Part shown: piece by piece, positions 34,298 to 42,636 of the stretch
Layout of the letters: each line of letters starts with the position of its first letter
Position numbering within the stretch: the stretch's first letter is position 1
NCBI GenBank assembly: GCA_002337055.1
Contig: DDFG01000005.1
Span: 1,016,222-1,080,221 of the forward strand
Direction of reading: 5' to 3'
DNA length: 64,000 bases
Source of the DNA: Betaproteobacteria bacterium UBA1934
Lineage (GTDB): Bacteria > Pseudomonadota > Gammaproteobacteria > Burkholderiales > Rhodocyclaceae
The notes under the pieces: model-generated
The model's database searches: none
What the model was told of the DNA's origin: nothing
What the model saw: only the letters and a program-made list of their open reading frames with translations
Position numbers and translations under genes: made by a program

Positions 34298-35127
34298 GCT
34301 CGGCCCTCCGTCAGTGCCTCGACGCTGGCACGCCGCAGCGGGGGGGCATCGGTATGCCCCGGCGACAGCCAGAAATGCGCACCTTCCAGAGCGTTGACAT
34401 CGACGCGGTAGCCGCTTGCCCGCCAGCTCTGGACGCGCGTCTGCAAGCCGGGCGAAAGTTCGGGTCGCGCGCCGGTTTCGTAGGCGATCAGGCGTGTGGC
34501 GAGGGGCAGTTCGTCCGGCCAGGCGGCCGCCTCCAGACTCCTGGCAAGGCGGGCGGAGAGGGTGTAACCGGCGATCTCCACCTGCCCACGCTCGCCCAAC
34601 TGTTGGCGCAAGGTGGGGGCCGGCGTGGCGCCGGTCAGGGCCTGCGCGGTGGCGCCCAGCCGGAGAAAGTGGCGGAGGATGTCGGTACCTGCAAGAACGG
34701 GTTGCCAAAGCAGTAACCCCGCCACAGCGGGCGTTTCGGTCGGCGCCAGGGCAGCGGCGGTTTGCGCCGCGAGCAGCGCGCCGGCGCGCAAGCCCCACAG
34801 CCAGAGTGGACTCCCGTCGGCGAAATGAGTGCAGGCCAGTCGGGCGTCGGCCTGCCAATCGGTCCACGTGGCGTCGCCGAAATCGCCGGCGCTGTCACCG
34901 CAGCCGAAGAGGTCGATCAGGATCACCCGGAACCCTTTCGCGGCAAAATCGCGCGCCTGCAAGGCGACGATGCGGCGGGCGCAATTCATTTCTTCCGCAA
35001 AGGCGTGCAGATGAACGATTTGACCGCGCGGAGCGAGATCGGGCGGCGGTTCGTGGACCAGGCAGAATCGCGGGCCGCCGGCGGCGGGCAGAAAGAAGGC
35101 GCGCAAGGTGGGGGCCTGCGAGGGCAC
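34294..35127 (-). CDS. Alpha/beta-hydrolase-fold protein, exosortase-A associated type 2
   Basis: A 277-residue relative of family TIGR03101. It has IVHLHAFAEEMNCARR near the N-terminus, VILIDLFGCGDSAGDFGDATW, and at the nucleophile elbow LWGLRAGALLAA, where no Ser or Cys is present. It may therefore be non-catalytic or use other residues. GTG 35127 has GGAGA six bases upstream; a TTG 12 bases earlier is possible. It overlaps the type 1 hydrolase gene by 4 bp and is divergent from the GNAT gene at 35180. Confidence 0.87.
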   Translation of the reverse strand: MPSQAPTLRAFFLPAAGGPRFCLVHEPPPDLAPRGQIVHLHAFAEEMNCARRIVALQARDFAAKGFRVILIDLFGCGDSAGDFGDATWTDWQADARLACTHFADGSPLWLWGLRAGALLAAQTAAALAPTETPAVAGLLLWQPVLAGTDILRHFLRLGATAQALTGATPAPTLRQQLGERGQVEIAGYTLSARLARSLEAAAWPDELPLATRLIAYETGARPELSPGLQTRVQSWRASGYRVDVNALEGAHFWLSPGHTDAPPLRRASVEALTEGRA

Positions 35128-35145
35128 GCGTTTCTCCAAGGCTGT

Positions 35146-35173
35146 TTGACCGCGATTATACGCAGGCTATCAT
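35146..35173 (+). promoter_or_regulatory. Candidate sigma-70 promoter giving a leaderless transcript
   Basis: TTGACC (35146-35151) and TATCAT (35168-35173) are separated by 16 bp. Transcription would start at or next to the ATG at 35180, and no Shine-Dalgarno precedes that ATG. Confidence 0.5.
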
Positions 35174-35179
35174 CACGCC

Positions 35180-36217
35180 ATGTCAGCTTCATCGTCCGTC
35201 ACCTTTTACACCCGGCTTGCCGCCTGGCGCGAGCAGGCGATGCCCGTGCCGGCCGACGACGGCGAAATCTTCTACGACCCCGAATGGTTCGAAACCCTGG
35301 CGGATTTTGGCATCGAGGGGGCGGATGGTCTCTGGCTGGCGCATACCGGGCGTCTGTCGCTGGCTTTGCAAACCGGCCGGCAACTCACCGCGTTCAGCAA
35401 CTACTACGCCGCCCTGTTCGGGCCGATGGGCGGCGTGGTGCCGACACCGGCCGAATGTGCCGCGCTGGCCGCCGCGTTGCATGCCGATGCAAGGCGCTGG
35501 CCGGTGATCCGCCTGCAACCGCTCGACACGGAACATCCCTTTTGCGACACCTTTGCACAGGCGCTGACAGGCGCTGGCTATCGCGTGGATCGCTATTTCT
35601 GCTTTGGCAACTGGAGCCTGCCCGTGGCGGGGCGCAATTTCGCCACCTATCGGCAAAGCTTGCCCAGTCGCCTGCAAAATACGTTGCGGCGCGCCGGCAA
35701 CAAGCTGGCGCGCACTGGCAAAGCCGAATTCCATATCCAGTCAGCGGTGGATGAGCGCCTGGAGACGGCCATTGCCGAGTTCGTTGAGATTTACGCCGCG
35801 AGTTGGAAGACGCCCGAGCCTTTTCCGGAATTCGTCCCCGCCCTCTGCCGTCTGGCGGCGCGCCGCGGCTGGCTGCGGCTTGGGCTGTTGCGCCTCGACG
35901 GGATGGCCGTCGCCGGACAGGTCTGGCTGGTGAGTGGCGGCAAGGCCTCGATTTTCAAGCTGGCCTACCGCGAAGGCCATGAATCGTTCTCGCCGGGTTC
36001 GCTGCTGACGGCCGAACTGATGCGCCACGCCCTCGATGTCGACGCCGTGCGGGAAGTCGATTACCTCTGCGGCGACGATGCCTACAAGCGTGACTGGATG
36101 TCGTTGCGTCGCGAGCGCATCGGCCTGGTCGCCTTCCGCATGGACAGTCTGGCCGGACGGATAGCCGCCGCCCGCCATGATGTGGGCAAATGGTTGCGGC
36201 AAAGGAGTATTCGATGA
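35180..36217 (+). CDS. GNAT/FemAB-like acyltransferase (Acetyltransf_6 type)
   Basis: A 345-residue cytoplasmic protein with the double-GNAT layout of the CelD/BioF2 family. Seen: LPSRLQNTLRRAGNKLARTG (a basic substrate-facing helix), EIYAASWKTPEPFPEF, and in the acyl-binding half GMAVAGQVWLVSGGKASIFKLAY followed by VDYLCGDDAYKRDWM. It is distinct from the FemAB protein at 1878 but of the same broad fold. Its stop overlaps the ligase ATG (ATGA), so both are translated together. A role in acylating a sugar or amino compound of the exopolysaccharide is inferred. Confidence 0.8.
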   Translation: MSASSSVTFYTRLAAWREQAMPVPADDGEIFYDPEWFETLADFGIEGADGLWLAHTGRLSLALQTGRQLTAFSNYYAALFGPMGGVVPTPAECAALAAALHADARRWPVIRLQPLDTEHPFCDTFAQALTGAGYRVDRYFCFGNWSLPVAGRNFATYRQSLPSRLQNTLRRAGNKLARTGKAEFHIQSAVDERLETAIAEFVEIYAASWKTPEPFPEFVPALCRLAARRGWLRLGLLRLDGMAVAGQVWLVSGGKASIFKLAYREGHESFSPGSLLTAELMRHALDVDAVREVDYLCGDDAYKRDWMSLRRERIGLVAFRMDSLAGRIAAARHDVGKWLRQRSIR

Positions 36218-37764
36218 GCCCCGTTCTTTTGCATGATCTGATCAATCTGGCTGCCGCCCGCACCCCGACCGCGCCTGCGCTGATCGATGGCGACACCCGT
36301 CTCGACTATGCCGCGCTGGCCGAGTCGCAACGCCGCTTCGCCGGTGGCTTGGCGCACCTCGGCTTGCAGCGCGGCGAGCGGGTGGCGATTTATCTGGAAA
36401 AACGCTTCGAGACGGTGATCGCCAGTTTCGGCACGGCCGCCGCCGGCGGGGTGTTTGTGCCGATCAATCCGCTGCTGAAACCGGAGCAGGTCGCCCATAT
36501 CCTGAAAGATTGCGCCGTCAGCGTGCTCGTCAGCTCGCCGGAGCGTCTGGCGCTGCTCGGTGAGGCGCTGGCTGGATGCCCCGCGCTGCGCCACCGCATC
36601 GTCACCGGGTCACCGGTGCCCGCCACCGTGGCTTGGGCCGACCTCCTCGGCCTGCTCGCTACGCCGCCGCATCGGGTCATCGACACCGACATGGCGGCCA
36701 TTTTCTACACCTCTGGCAGCACCGGCCAACCGAAAGGCGTCGTGCTCTCGCATCGCAACTTTGTGGCCGGTGCGGTCAGCGTGGCGAGTTATCTTGAGAA
36801 CCGGCCGGACGACGTGCTGCTGGCGGCGCTGCCGCTGTCGTTCGATGCCGGATTCAGCCAGCTCACCACCGCCTTTCACGCCGGCGCCTCGGTCGTGCTG
36901 CTCAACTACCTGCTGCCGCGCGACGTGCTGAAGGCCATGGCGAAACACCGCGTCAGCGGCCTGACCGCCGTGCCGCCGCTCTATATCCAGCTGGCCGGGC
37001 TGGAATGGCCGGCCGGGATCGCCGAGCGCTTGCGCTATTTCGCCAACACTGGCGGCGTTCTGCCGCAGGAAACGCTGGCGGCGCTGCGTGCGCGCCTGCC
37101 GCAAAGCCGTCCCTACCTGATGTACGGACTGACCGAGGCCTTCCGCTCGACCTATCTGCAGCCGGAGGAGATCGACCGGCGTGTGGGTTCCATCGGCAAG
37201 GCCATTCCCAATGCCGAAATCCTCGTGCTGCGGCCGGACGGTACGCCCTGCGCCGCCGACGAGCCGGGCGAACTGGTGCATCGCGGTGCTCTGGTCGGCA
37301 TGGGCTACTGGAACGACCCCGAGAAGACGGCCGAGCGCTATCGGCCGCTGCCGCCTGCCCTGCGGCCGGAAGGCCTGATGTTGCCGGAGATGGCGGTCTT
37401 TTCGGGCGATACCGTGCGTCGCGACGCAGACGGTTATCTCTATTTCATCGGCCGTCGCGACGAAATGATCAAGACCTCGGGCTACCGGGTCAGCCCGGCG
37501 GAGGTGGAAGAAATCGTCTACGCCACCGGGTTGGTCGGCGAATGCGTGGCTTTTGGCGCTCCGCACCCGACACTGGGGCAAAGCATCGAGGTTCGCGTCA
37601 CCCGCCCCGGTGATACACCGCTTGATCTGCCGGCCCTGCTGGTCGAATGCCGCCGACGCATGCCCGCCTACATGGTGCCGAATCTCGCCGAATATCCGGC
37701 TGCGCATTTGCCCCGGAATGCCAATGGCAAGATAGATCGGAAGCGGGTGGCGACGGAGGAGTAA
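36214..37764 (+). CDS. Acyl-CoA ligase (AMP-forming), exosortase-A associated
   Basis: A 516-residue adenylate-forming enzyme (family TIGR03098). Visible core motifs: the P-loop IFYTSGSTGQPKGVV near residue 165, YGLTEAFRS (A5), SGDTVRRDADGYLYFIGRRDEMIKT in two parts (A7/A8), and the catalytic Lys in NGKIDRK at the C-terminus. ATG 36214 has AAAGGAG upstream. In related loci it is followed by the PLP decarboxylase and an acyl carrier protein; here the decarboxylase gene is displaced to 41379 and I see no carrier protein gene. Confidence 0.93.
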   Translation: MSPVLLHDLINLAAARTPTAPALIDGDTRLDYAALAESQRRFAGGLAHLGLQRGERVAIYLEKRFETVIASFGTAAAGGVFVPINPLLKPEQVAHILKDCAVSVLVSSPERLALLGEALAGCPALRHRIVTGSPVPATVAWADLLGLLATPPHRVIDTDMAAIFYTSGSTGQPKGVVLSHRNFVAGAVSVASYLENRPDDVLLAALPLSFDAGFSQLTTAFHAGASVVLLNYLLPRDVLKAMAKHRVSGLTAVPPLYIQLAGLEWPAGIAERLRYFANTGGVLPQETLAALRARLPQSRPYLMYGLTEAFRSTYLQPEEIDRRVGSIGKAIPNAEILVLRPDGTPCAADEPGELVHRGALVGMGYWNDPEKTAERYRPLPPALRPEGLMLPEMAVFSGDTVRRDADGYLYFIGRRDEMIKTSGYRVSPAEVEEIVYATGLVGECVAFGAPHPTLGQSIEVRVTRPGDTPLDLPALLVECRRRMPAYMVPNLAEYPAAHLPRNANGKIDRKRVATEE

Positions 37765-37803
37765 GCACAATGATCTTCCTGATTTCTCGATTAGCAGGAA
37801 TCT

Positions 37804-38565
37804 ATGACTACAAGACTAGAGCTCCGATGGGAGTATGTGCCTGAGTCAATCTTTGAAGATCGGCTCACACTCAGCTTTGAAGAATGCCCTATAGACATAC
37901 ATGATGGGGTAGTAGTCGCGACGCTGCCGCTTGCCGGACGAGAGATTTGCTCGCCATTAAGGACGCGTGTCGAATCGCGTGTTGAGGCTATGTTTCTGGG
38001 TGTTCAGCTCACAACACACACAAAATTAGAGCTCAGCGAGGTTGATATAAGTACGTTGAGCGATGATGGTACGCGCGGACGCATCATCGAGTGCAAATCT
38101 GGGAGTTTGCGAGTGCATGGGGGCCAGCCTGATCTAATCTATTGTCGAATGGATGGCACTGTCGCTGATACCCGAAGAGAGCGGATTCGAAGAAAACATT
38201 GGTTCAGCACCGCGGCTGCAAAGTTCGGAATTGACGACATCGTTTTAGGCCGCATGTTGCGCAGTTATCGGTCAGCGGTTTTTGACCCAGAGGATGAACT
38301 GATTCATCTGTATGAGGTTCGAGATTCCCTCAAAAGCGCGTTTGGGTCTCGGAGCGAGGCGCAAAAAAAGCTGGGGATACTGAGCCGAGACTGGTCGCGC
38401 TTGGGGCAACTATGTAACGATCTTCCACTCCGTCAAGGACGGCACCGTGGGTGTGTAACTGAATCAATTCGCGATGCCACAGAGGGTGAGTTGAAGGAGG
38501 CGCGCGGTCTTGCGGCGGGTTTCATTGAATTGTATGTTAGGTACATTGAGGCTGGTTTGGAATAG
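37804..38565 (+). CDS. Hypothetical protein, lower-GC, unknown family
   Basis: A 253-residue protein that I do not recognise. The N-terminal half looks beta-rich (ELRWEYVPESIFEDRLTLSF and on), the C-terminal half helical and charged, with DDELIHLYEVRDSLKSAFG-like helices and an LRQGRHRG segment reminiscent of HEPN-like or ApeA-type helical bundles (weak guess). No signal peptide or membrane helix. Its base composition is visibly more AT-rich and its codon use less biased than that of the genes on either side. A short AGGAA precedes the ATG. It splits the ligase from the decarboxylase gene of the exosortase block, which suggests recent acquisition. Confidence 0.7.
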   Translation: MTTRLELRWEYVPESIFEDRLTLSFEECPIDIHDGVVVATLPLAGREICSPLRTRVESRVEAMFLGVQLTTHTKLELSEVDISTLSDDGTRGRIIECKSGSLRVHGGQPDLIYCRMDGTVADTRRERIRRKHWFSTAAAKFGIDDIVLGRMLRSYRSAVFDPEDELIHLYEVRDSLKSAFGSRSEAQKKLGILSRDWSRLGQLCNDLPLRQGRHRGCVTESIRDATEGELKEARGLAAGFIELYVRYIEAGLE

Positions 38566-38657
38566 CGGACGAATTTGTCTGGATTTGATAGTTCGCAGAG
38601 TTGGGAAGGGCAATTTCCGCGAATATTCGATTTACAGCGCCTAAGCCTAATAATCTC

Positions 38658-39377
38658 TCAGCCGTTTCTTGGATCGGTCACGCGTTCGCCGGCCTCGCTC
38701 CGCGCCCGCGCCAGATATTCCGCCCACAAATGGCCGTAGCGGTCATCGAACTCTGAGTCGAAGACCTCCACCCGCTCGATGCGATCGACCCGGAAGGTGC
38801 GAAAGCCGCCCCGGAGTTCACACCAGGCGCCCAGCGTCCAGAAACGCCCCCAGAAGACCAGGCCGAGCGGCCACAGGATGCGCTCGGAATAAGCGCCGTC
38901 GCCCCGTCGATAGGTCACGCGTACCTTGCGGCCTCGTTCCATGCCTTCGCGCAGGGCGGTCATCGGTTCGCGCAACGGTGCGGGTTGCATCATGTCCAGT
39001 GCCAGAAAACGCCGGCTGCTGGCGGCAATGCGCTCTTCCAGCGCACGTGGCAGCACGGCTTCGATGCGTGCCATGGCGGTTTCCGCCGCCTTGCCCAGCG
39101 CAGGGTCGGCCCAGGCCTGGACGAGCTTGGCGCCAATGCTTAACGCTTCGAGTTCTTCGCCGGTGAACATCAGTGGCGGAACCTGGTAACCGCGCCGCAG
39201 GCGGTAGCCGATGCCCGCCTCGCCGTCGATGGGAGCGCCGGACTGGATGAGGTCGGCAATATCGCGGTAGATGGTGCGTTCCGACACTTCGAGCGCTTCC
39301 GCCAGGGTGCGGGCGGTCACGATGCGGCCATGCCGCAGCATCAGCACAATCTGGAACAAACGGTCGGCGGGACGCAT
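38658..39377 (-). CDS. YafY-type HTH/WYL transcriptional regulator
   Basis: A 239-residue DNA-binding protein with an N-terminal winged helix (MRPADRLFQIVLMLRHGRIVT, then EALEVSERTIYRDIADL) and a C-terminal WYL-like ligand domain (VRVTYRRGDGAYSERILWPL, FWTLGAWCELRGGFRTFRVDR). I start at ATG 39377, the usual beginning of the family. It is divergent from a VOC protein gene, and a perfect palindrome sits midway between the two starts, so autoregulation and control of the VOC gene are likely. Confidence 0.9.
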   Translation of the reverse strand: MRPADRLFQIVLMLRHGRIVTARTLAEALEVSERTIYRDIADLIQSGAPIDGEAGIGYRLRRGYQVPPLMFTGEELEALSIGAKLVQAWADPALGKAAETAMARIEAVLPRALEERIAASSRRFLALDMMQPAPLREPMTALREGMERGRKVRVTYRRGDGAYSERILWPLGLVFWGRFWTLGAWCELRGGFRTFRVDRIERVEVFDSEFDDRYGHLWAEYLARARSEAGERVTDPRNG

Positions 39378-39440
39378 GGCGGTCTCTTCATCCAATCGGG
39401 TCAAATTTCAGGATAGCACGCGCTTTAGGTTGCCAGTTAA

Positions 39441-39468
39441 GCCTCCTGACACCACGTTGTCAGGAGGC
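39441..39468. promoter_or_regulatory. Perfect inverted repeat, probable regulator operator
   Basis: GCCTCCTGACA (39441-39451) and TGTCAGGAGGC (39458-39468) are perfect 11-bp inverted copies around a 6-bp centre. The centre is about 75-77 bp from the start codons on each side. No T-tract follows, so an operator is a better reading than a terminator. Confidence 0.8.
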
Positions 39469-39528
39469 CAGGCCGAGAATGCCGTCATCGCCGACACGTT
39501 GCCGGCGCAACTTGCCAAGGAGACTGAC

Positions 39529-39897
39529 ATGCATTCCCCGATTACCTGGTTTGAACTGCCCACCACCGATCTCGCCCGCGCCACCGCCTTCTACGAGCGG
39601 ATTTTTGCTTGCAAACTGCGTGCGGAGGATATGGGTGACATTCGCATGGCGATCTTTCCGCACGATGATCGGGCGCCTGGCGGCGCCTTGGTCGACATGC
39701 CGCACATGAAGCCTTCGGACAACGGGACGCTGGTCTATCTGGCGGCGGGCGACGATCTGGGCGAGGTACTGGTCCGGGTGACCGAAGCCGGCGGTCAAAT
39801 TCTGATGCCTAAGACGGATCTGGGCGGCGACATCGGCTTTATCGCGATATTTGTCGATTGCGAAGGCAACCGGGTGGGCCTGCACTCCCCGCATTGA
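39529..39897 (+). CDS. VOC-family (glyoxalase/bleomycin-resistance-like) protein
   Basis: A 122-residue single-module VOC protein. It has ITWFELPTTDLARATAFYERIF at the N-terminus and FIAIFVDCEGNRVGLHSP at the C-terminus, both typical. ATG 39529 is preceded by AAGGAGA. Its substrate cannot be told from sequence; such genes beside YafY-type regulators are common stress or small-molecule sensing pairs. Confidence 0.9.
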   Translation: MHSPITWFELPTTDLARATAFYERIFACKLRAEDMGDIRMAIFPHDDRAPGGALVDMPHMKPSDNGTLVYLAAGDDLGEVLVRVTEAGGQILMPKTDLGGDIGFIAIFVDCEGNRVGLHSPH

Positions 39898-39999
39898 ACG
39901 GGGTTCGGATCGCCTCGCGGCGCGCCTGTTGCGAGAATCACCCCGCGGGTTGGCGGACTGCTAGAATAAGCTTTCCCCTCATGTCCGGGAGCCGCCGCG

Positions 40000-41388
40000 A
40001 TGCGTCCCCTCGTTCGTCGCCTAGCGATCGCCTTGCCGATATTGGCGCTGGCCGGTGCCCTGCTGGCCTGGTGGGCGTGGTCGCGTCTCACCACACAATA
40101 TACGCCGGGCGAACTGATCCGTTACGCACAAAAGCGCCTGAGCGGCCACAATGCCCTCGAAGCATTGGCCTCTCCGGTGCTGCGTCTTGCCCAGCAGCGC
40201 TGGGAAAGGACGCCGGGTTCCCGCCTGCCGACCCTGGGCAAGGGCCAGCAAGTGGGCCCTGCCACGGACGAGCCGCCCGTCGAGAGCGTGCTGCCGGTCG
40301 CCGATGCGGATGCGCTAGTGGCGGCGCTGCGCACCGCCACGGCGGGGCAGTTCATCGAGATCGCGCCTGGCACTTACTCGCTCTCGCGCCATCTGCTGAC
40401 CGGTCAGCCTGGCCGCGAAGGCAAGCCGGTGACGGTGCGCGCGGCGGTAGCGGGTAGTGTGACGCTGGATATCCGCACGGAAGAAGGGATAATCGTCAGC
40501 CAGCCTTGGTGGGTATTCGAGAACCTTGTCCTGCGCGGCGCCTGCGCCGAAGATAACCAGTGCGAGCATGCCTTTCATATAGTGGGCAAGGCGGCGCACA
40601 CGATCATCCGCAACAACCGGGTCGAGGATTTCAACGCGCATGTCAAAGTCAACGGCGTGGTCGGCGACTGGCCCGATCACGGCCTGATCGCCAGCAACAC
40701 GTTCACGAATACGCGGCCGCGCAACACCGCACAGCCGGTAACGCCTGTGGATATTGTCGGCGCCAGTGCCTGGCGGGTCGCCGACAATCTGATCCAGAAT
40801 TTCGTCAAATCGAGTGGCGACCGCATATCCTATGGCGTGTTCATGAAGGGCGGCGGGCGCGATGGACGTATCGAGCGCAACCTGATTGTCTGCACCCCGA
40901 CCCATGTCTCGCAACCGGGCTCGCGGGTCGGGCTTTCGTTTGGCGGTGGCGGTACCGGACAAGGTTTTTGCCGTGACGGTCGCTGCGTGGCCGAGCACAC
41001 GGGCGGCCTCGCCAGTCAGAATGTGATTGCCCATTGCAACGATTTCGGCATCGATGTGAACCGATCCTGGCAGGTGGTGCTGGCCTACAACACGCTGGTC
41101 AATACAGCGGGCATCGACGCCCGCAATGCGTCGGGCAGCGTGCGCATCGTCGGAAATCTGGTGGAAGGCCGGGTGCGCGCCCGCGACGGCAGTCAGTTGC
41201 AAGCCACGCTGAATGAGTTGGGGCGTCTGCCCGATTGGCTGGTCGCGCCGGATGCCCTCGATCTGCGCTGGCGTCGTTTGCCCGAGGCTATTCCCGCGGC
41301 CGAGGTGCTGGGTGATGACTTTTGTCATACGCGCAGGCAACCGGTGACCCTGCCGGGCGCCTTCGACGGGGAGCCCAAATGTCCATGA
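40000..41388 (+). CDS. Right-handed parallel beta-helix protein, membrane-anchored or exported
   Basis: A 462-residue protein with an N-terminal hydrophobic helix (LAIALPILALAGALLAWWAW) that may be an uncleaved anchor, then a linker. The segment DADALVAALRTATAGQFIEIAPGTY opens a beta-helix similar in style to chondroitinase-B/PL6 and NosD-like proteins, with many N-x-[IV] turns (ENLVLRGACAED, SNTFTNT, RNLIVC, NLVEGRVRARD). Four or more Cys in the middle could form disulfides. It overlaps the decarboxylase start, tying it to the exopolysaccharide block. A lyase or epimerase acting on the polymer in the periplasm is possible (inference). Confidence 0.8.
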   Translation: MRPLVRRLAIALPILALAGALLAWWAWSRLTTQYTPGELIRYAQKRLSGHNALEALASPVLRLAQQRWERTPGSRLPTLGKGQQVGPATDEPPVESVLPVADADALVAALRTATAGQFIEIAPGTYSLSRHLLTGQPGREGKPVTVRAAVAGSVTLDIRTEEGIIVSQPWWVFENLVLRGACAEDNQCEHAFHIVGKAAHTIIRNNRVEDFNAHVKVNGVVGDWPDHGLIASNTFTNTRPRNTAQPVTPVDIVGASAWRVADNLIQNFVKSSGDRISYGVFMKGGGRDGRIERNLIVCTPTHVSQPGSRVGLSFGGGGTGQGFCRDGRCVAEHTGGLASQNVIAHCNDFGIDVNRSWQVVLAYNTLVNTAGIDARNASGSVRIVGNLVEGRVRARDGSQLQATLNELGRLPDWLVAPDALDLRWRRLPEAIPAAEVLGDDFCHTRRQPVTLPGAFDGEPKCP

Positions 41389-42611
41389 GCGATTTGCCGC
41401 ACGCGCCTCTGTTATGGGCGGGCACGCCGGGCCTACAGATCGGTGGCCGCACGCTCGAAGCGGTGTGTGGCGAGGTTGGCGACACGCCGTTTTACGCCTA
41501 CGACGCGGCGATGATCGGGCAACGCCTGGCGGCATTGCGTGCAACTCTACCGGCGGCGATTGGCGTGCATTACGCCGTCAAGGCCAACCCCTTTCCCCCG
41601 TTGCTGGCGCGCATGGCGCAATGGACGGACGGGCTGGATGTGGCCTCGGGCGGCGAACTGGCGCGCGCGCTGGCGAGCGGGTGCCCGGCGGATCGCATCA
41701 GCTTTGCCGGGCCCGGCAAGCGGGACGACGAACTGGCGGCGGCGGTCGACGCCGGCGTACTGCTCAATGTCGAATCGGCCGGCGAAGTCGCCCGCTTGGA
41801 TGTCATCGCCCAGCGGTTGGGCCGGCCGGCACGCGTCGCGGTGCGGATCAACCCCGATTTCGAGCTGAAGGGCGCCGGCATGCGCATGGGCGGCGGCGCC
41901 AAACCTTTCGGGGTCGACGCCGAAGCGGTGCCGGCCCTGCTGGCGGATATCGGTCGGCGCGGCCTCGGTTTTGAAGGGTTTCACCTCTACGCCGGGTCGC
42001 AGAATCTGCGGGGTGAGGTGCTGGCCGACGTGCAACGGCAAAGCTATGCGCTTATCCGCCGGCTTGCCGAGGCGGCCCCCGCGCCTGTGCGGAGCGTCAA
42101 TCTGGGCGGGGGGCTTGGCATTCCCTATTTTCCGGGCGAGAGCCGCCTCGATCTGTCGCCGGTAGCGACCGCGCTGAACGAGATTGCCGATGCGGCCGCG
42201 GTCGAGTTGCCGGAAGCCCGTCTTTGCCTGGAGTTGGGGCGTTATCTGGTGGGAGAGGCCGGTGTATATGTCACGCGCATCGTCGATATCAAACAGTCGC
42301 GGGGCCAGATCTTCGTGGTCTGCGATGGCGGCCTGAATCACCACCTCGCGGCGAGCGGCAATTTCGGCCAGGTGCTGCGCAAGAACTACCCGGTGGCGCT
42401 CGGCAACCGCCTCGATGCGCTGGGGTCCGGACCGGTAGTCAGCGTGGTCGGGCCGTTGTGCACGCCGCTCGACCTGTTGGCGGACAAAGTGCGGATCGGC
42501 GACACCCAAATCGGCGATCTGATCGTCGTCTTCCAGTCCGGCGCGTATGGCGCCAGCGCCAGTCCGGCCGGTTTTCTCGGGCATTTCCCCGCGCGTGAAA
42601 TCGTGATCTGA
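41379..42611 (+). CDS. PLP-dependent decarboxylase, exosortase-A associated
   Basis: A 410-residue fold-type III decarboxylase (family TIGR03099; related to diaminopimelate and ornithine decarboxylases). The PLP lysine is in HYAVKANPFPP. Other markers: GGGLGIPYFPGES, CLELGRYLVGEAGVYVTR and CDGGLNHHLAASGNFG. ATG 41379 (GGGGAG at 41368-41373) or 41385 could be the start; both overlap the beta-helix gene. In related loci it works with the acyl-CoA ligase at 36214, perhaps to make an amine-bearing building block; the substrate is unknown. Confidence 0.92.
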   Translation: MSMSDLPHAPLLWAGTPGLQIGGRTLEAVCGEVGDTPFYAYDAAMIGQRLAALRATLPAAIGVHYAVKANPFPPLLARMAQWTDGLDVASGGELARALASGCPADRISFAGPGKRDDELAAAVDAGVLLNVESAGEVARLDVIAQRLGRPARVAVRINPDFELKGAGMRMGGGAKPFGVDAEAVPALLADIGRRGLGFEGFHLYAGSQNLRGEVLADVQRQSYALIRRLAEAAPAPVRSVNLGGGLGIPYFPGESRLDLSPVATALNEIADAAAVELPEARLCLELGRYLVGEAGVYVTRIVDIKQSRGQIFVVCDGGLNHHLAASGNFGQVLRKNYPVALGNRLDALGSGPVVSVVGPLCTPLDLLADKVRIGDTQIGDLIVVFQSGAYGASASPAGFLGHFPAREIVI

Positions 42612-42636
42612 GCGCGTTCGCCCAGTGTTGCGTTTA

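Noticed and set aside
36610..37770. Minus-strand open frame of 386 codons opposite the acyl-CoA ligase
   Set aside because: Antisense shadow rich in His, Arg and Gln; the ligase on the other strand has all core motifs.
30181..42611. Acyl carrier protein gene expected with the exosortase-A ligase and decarboxylase
   Set aside because: No short frame with a DSL phosphopantetheine site was found in this block; it may lie outside the window.
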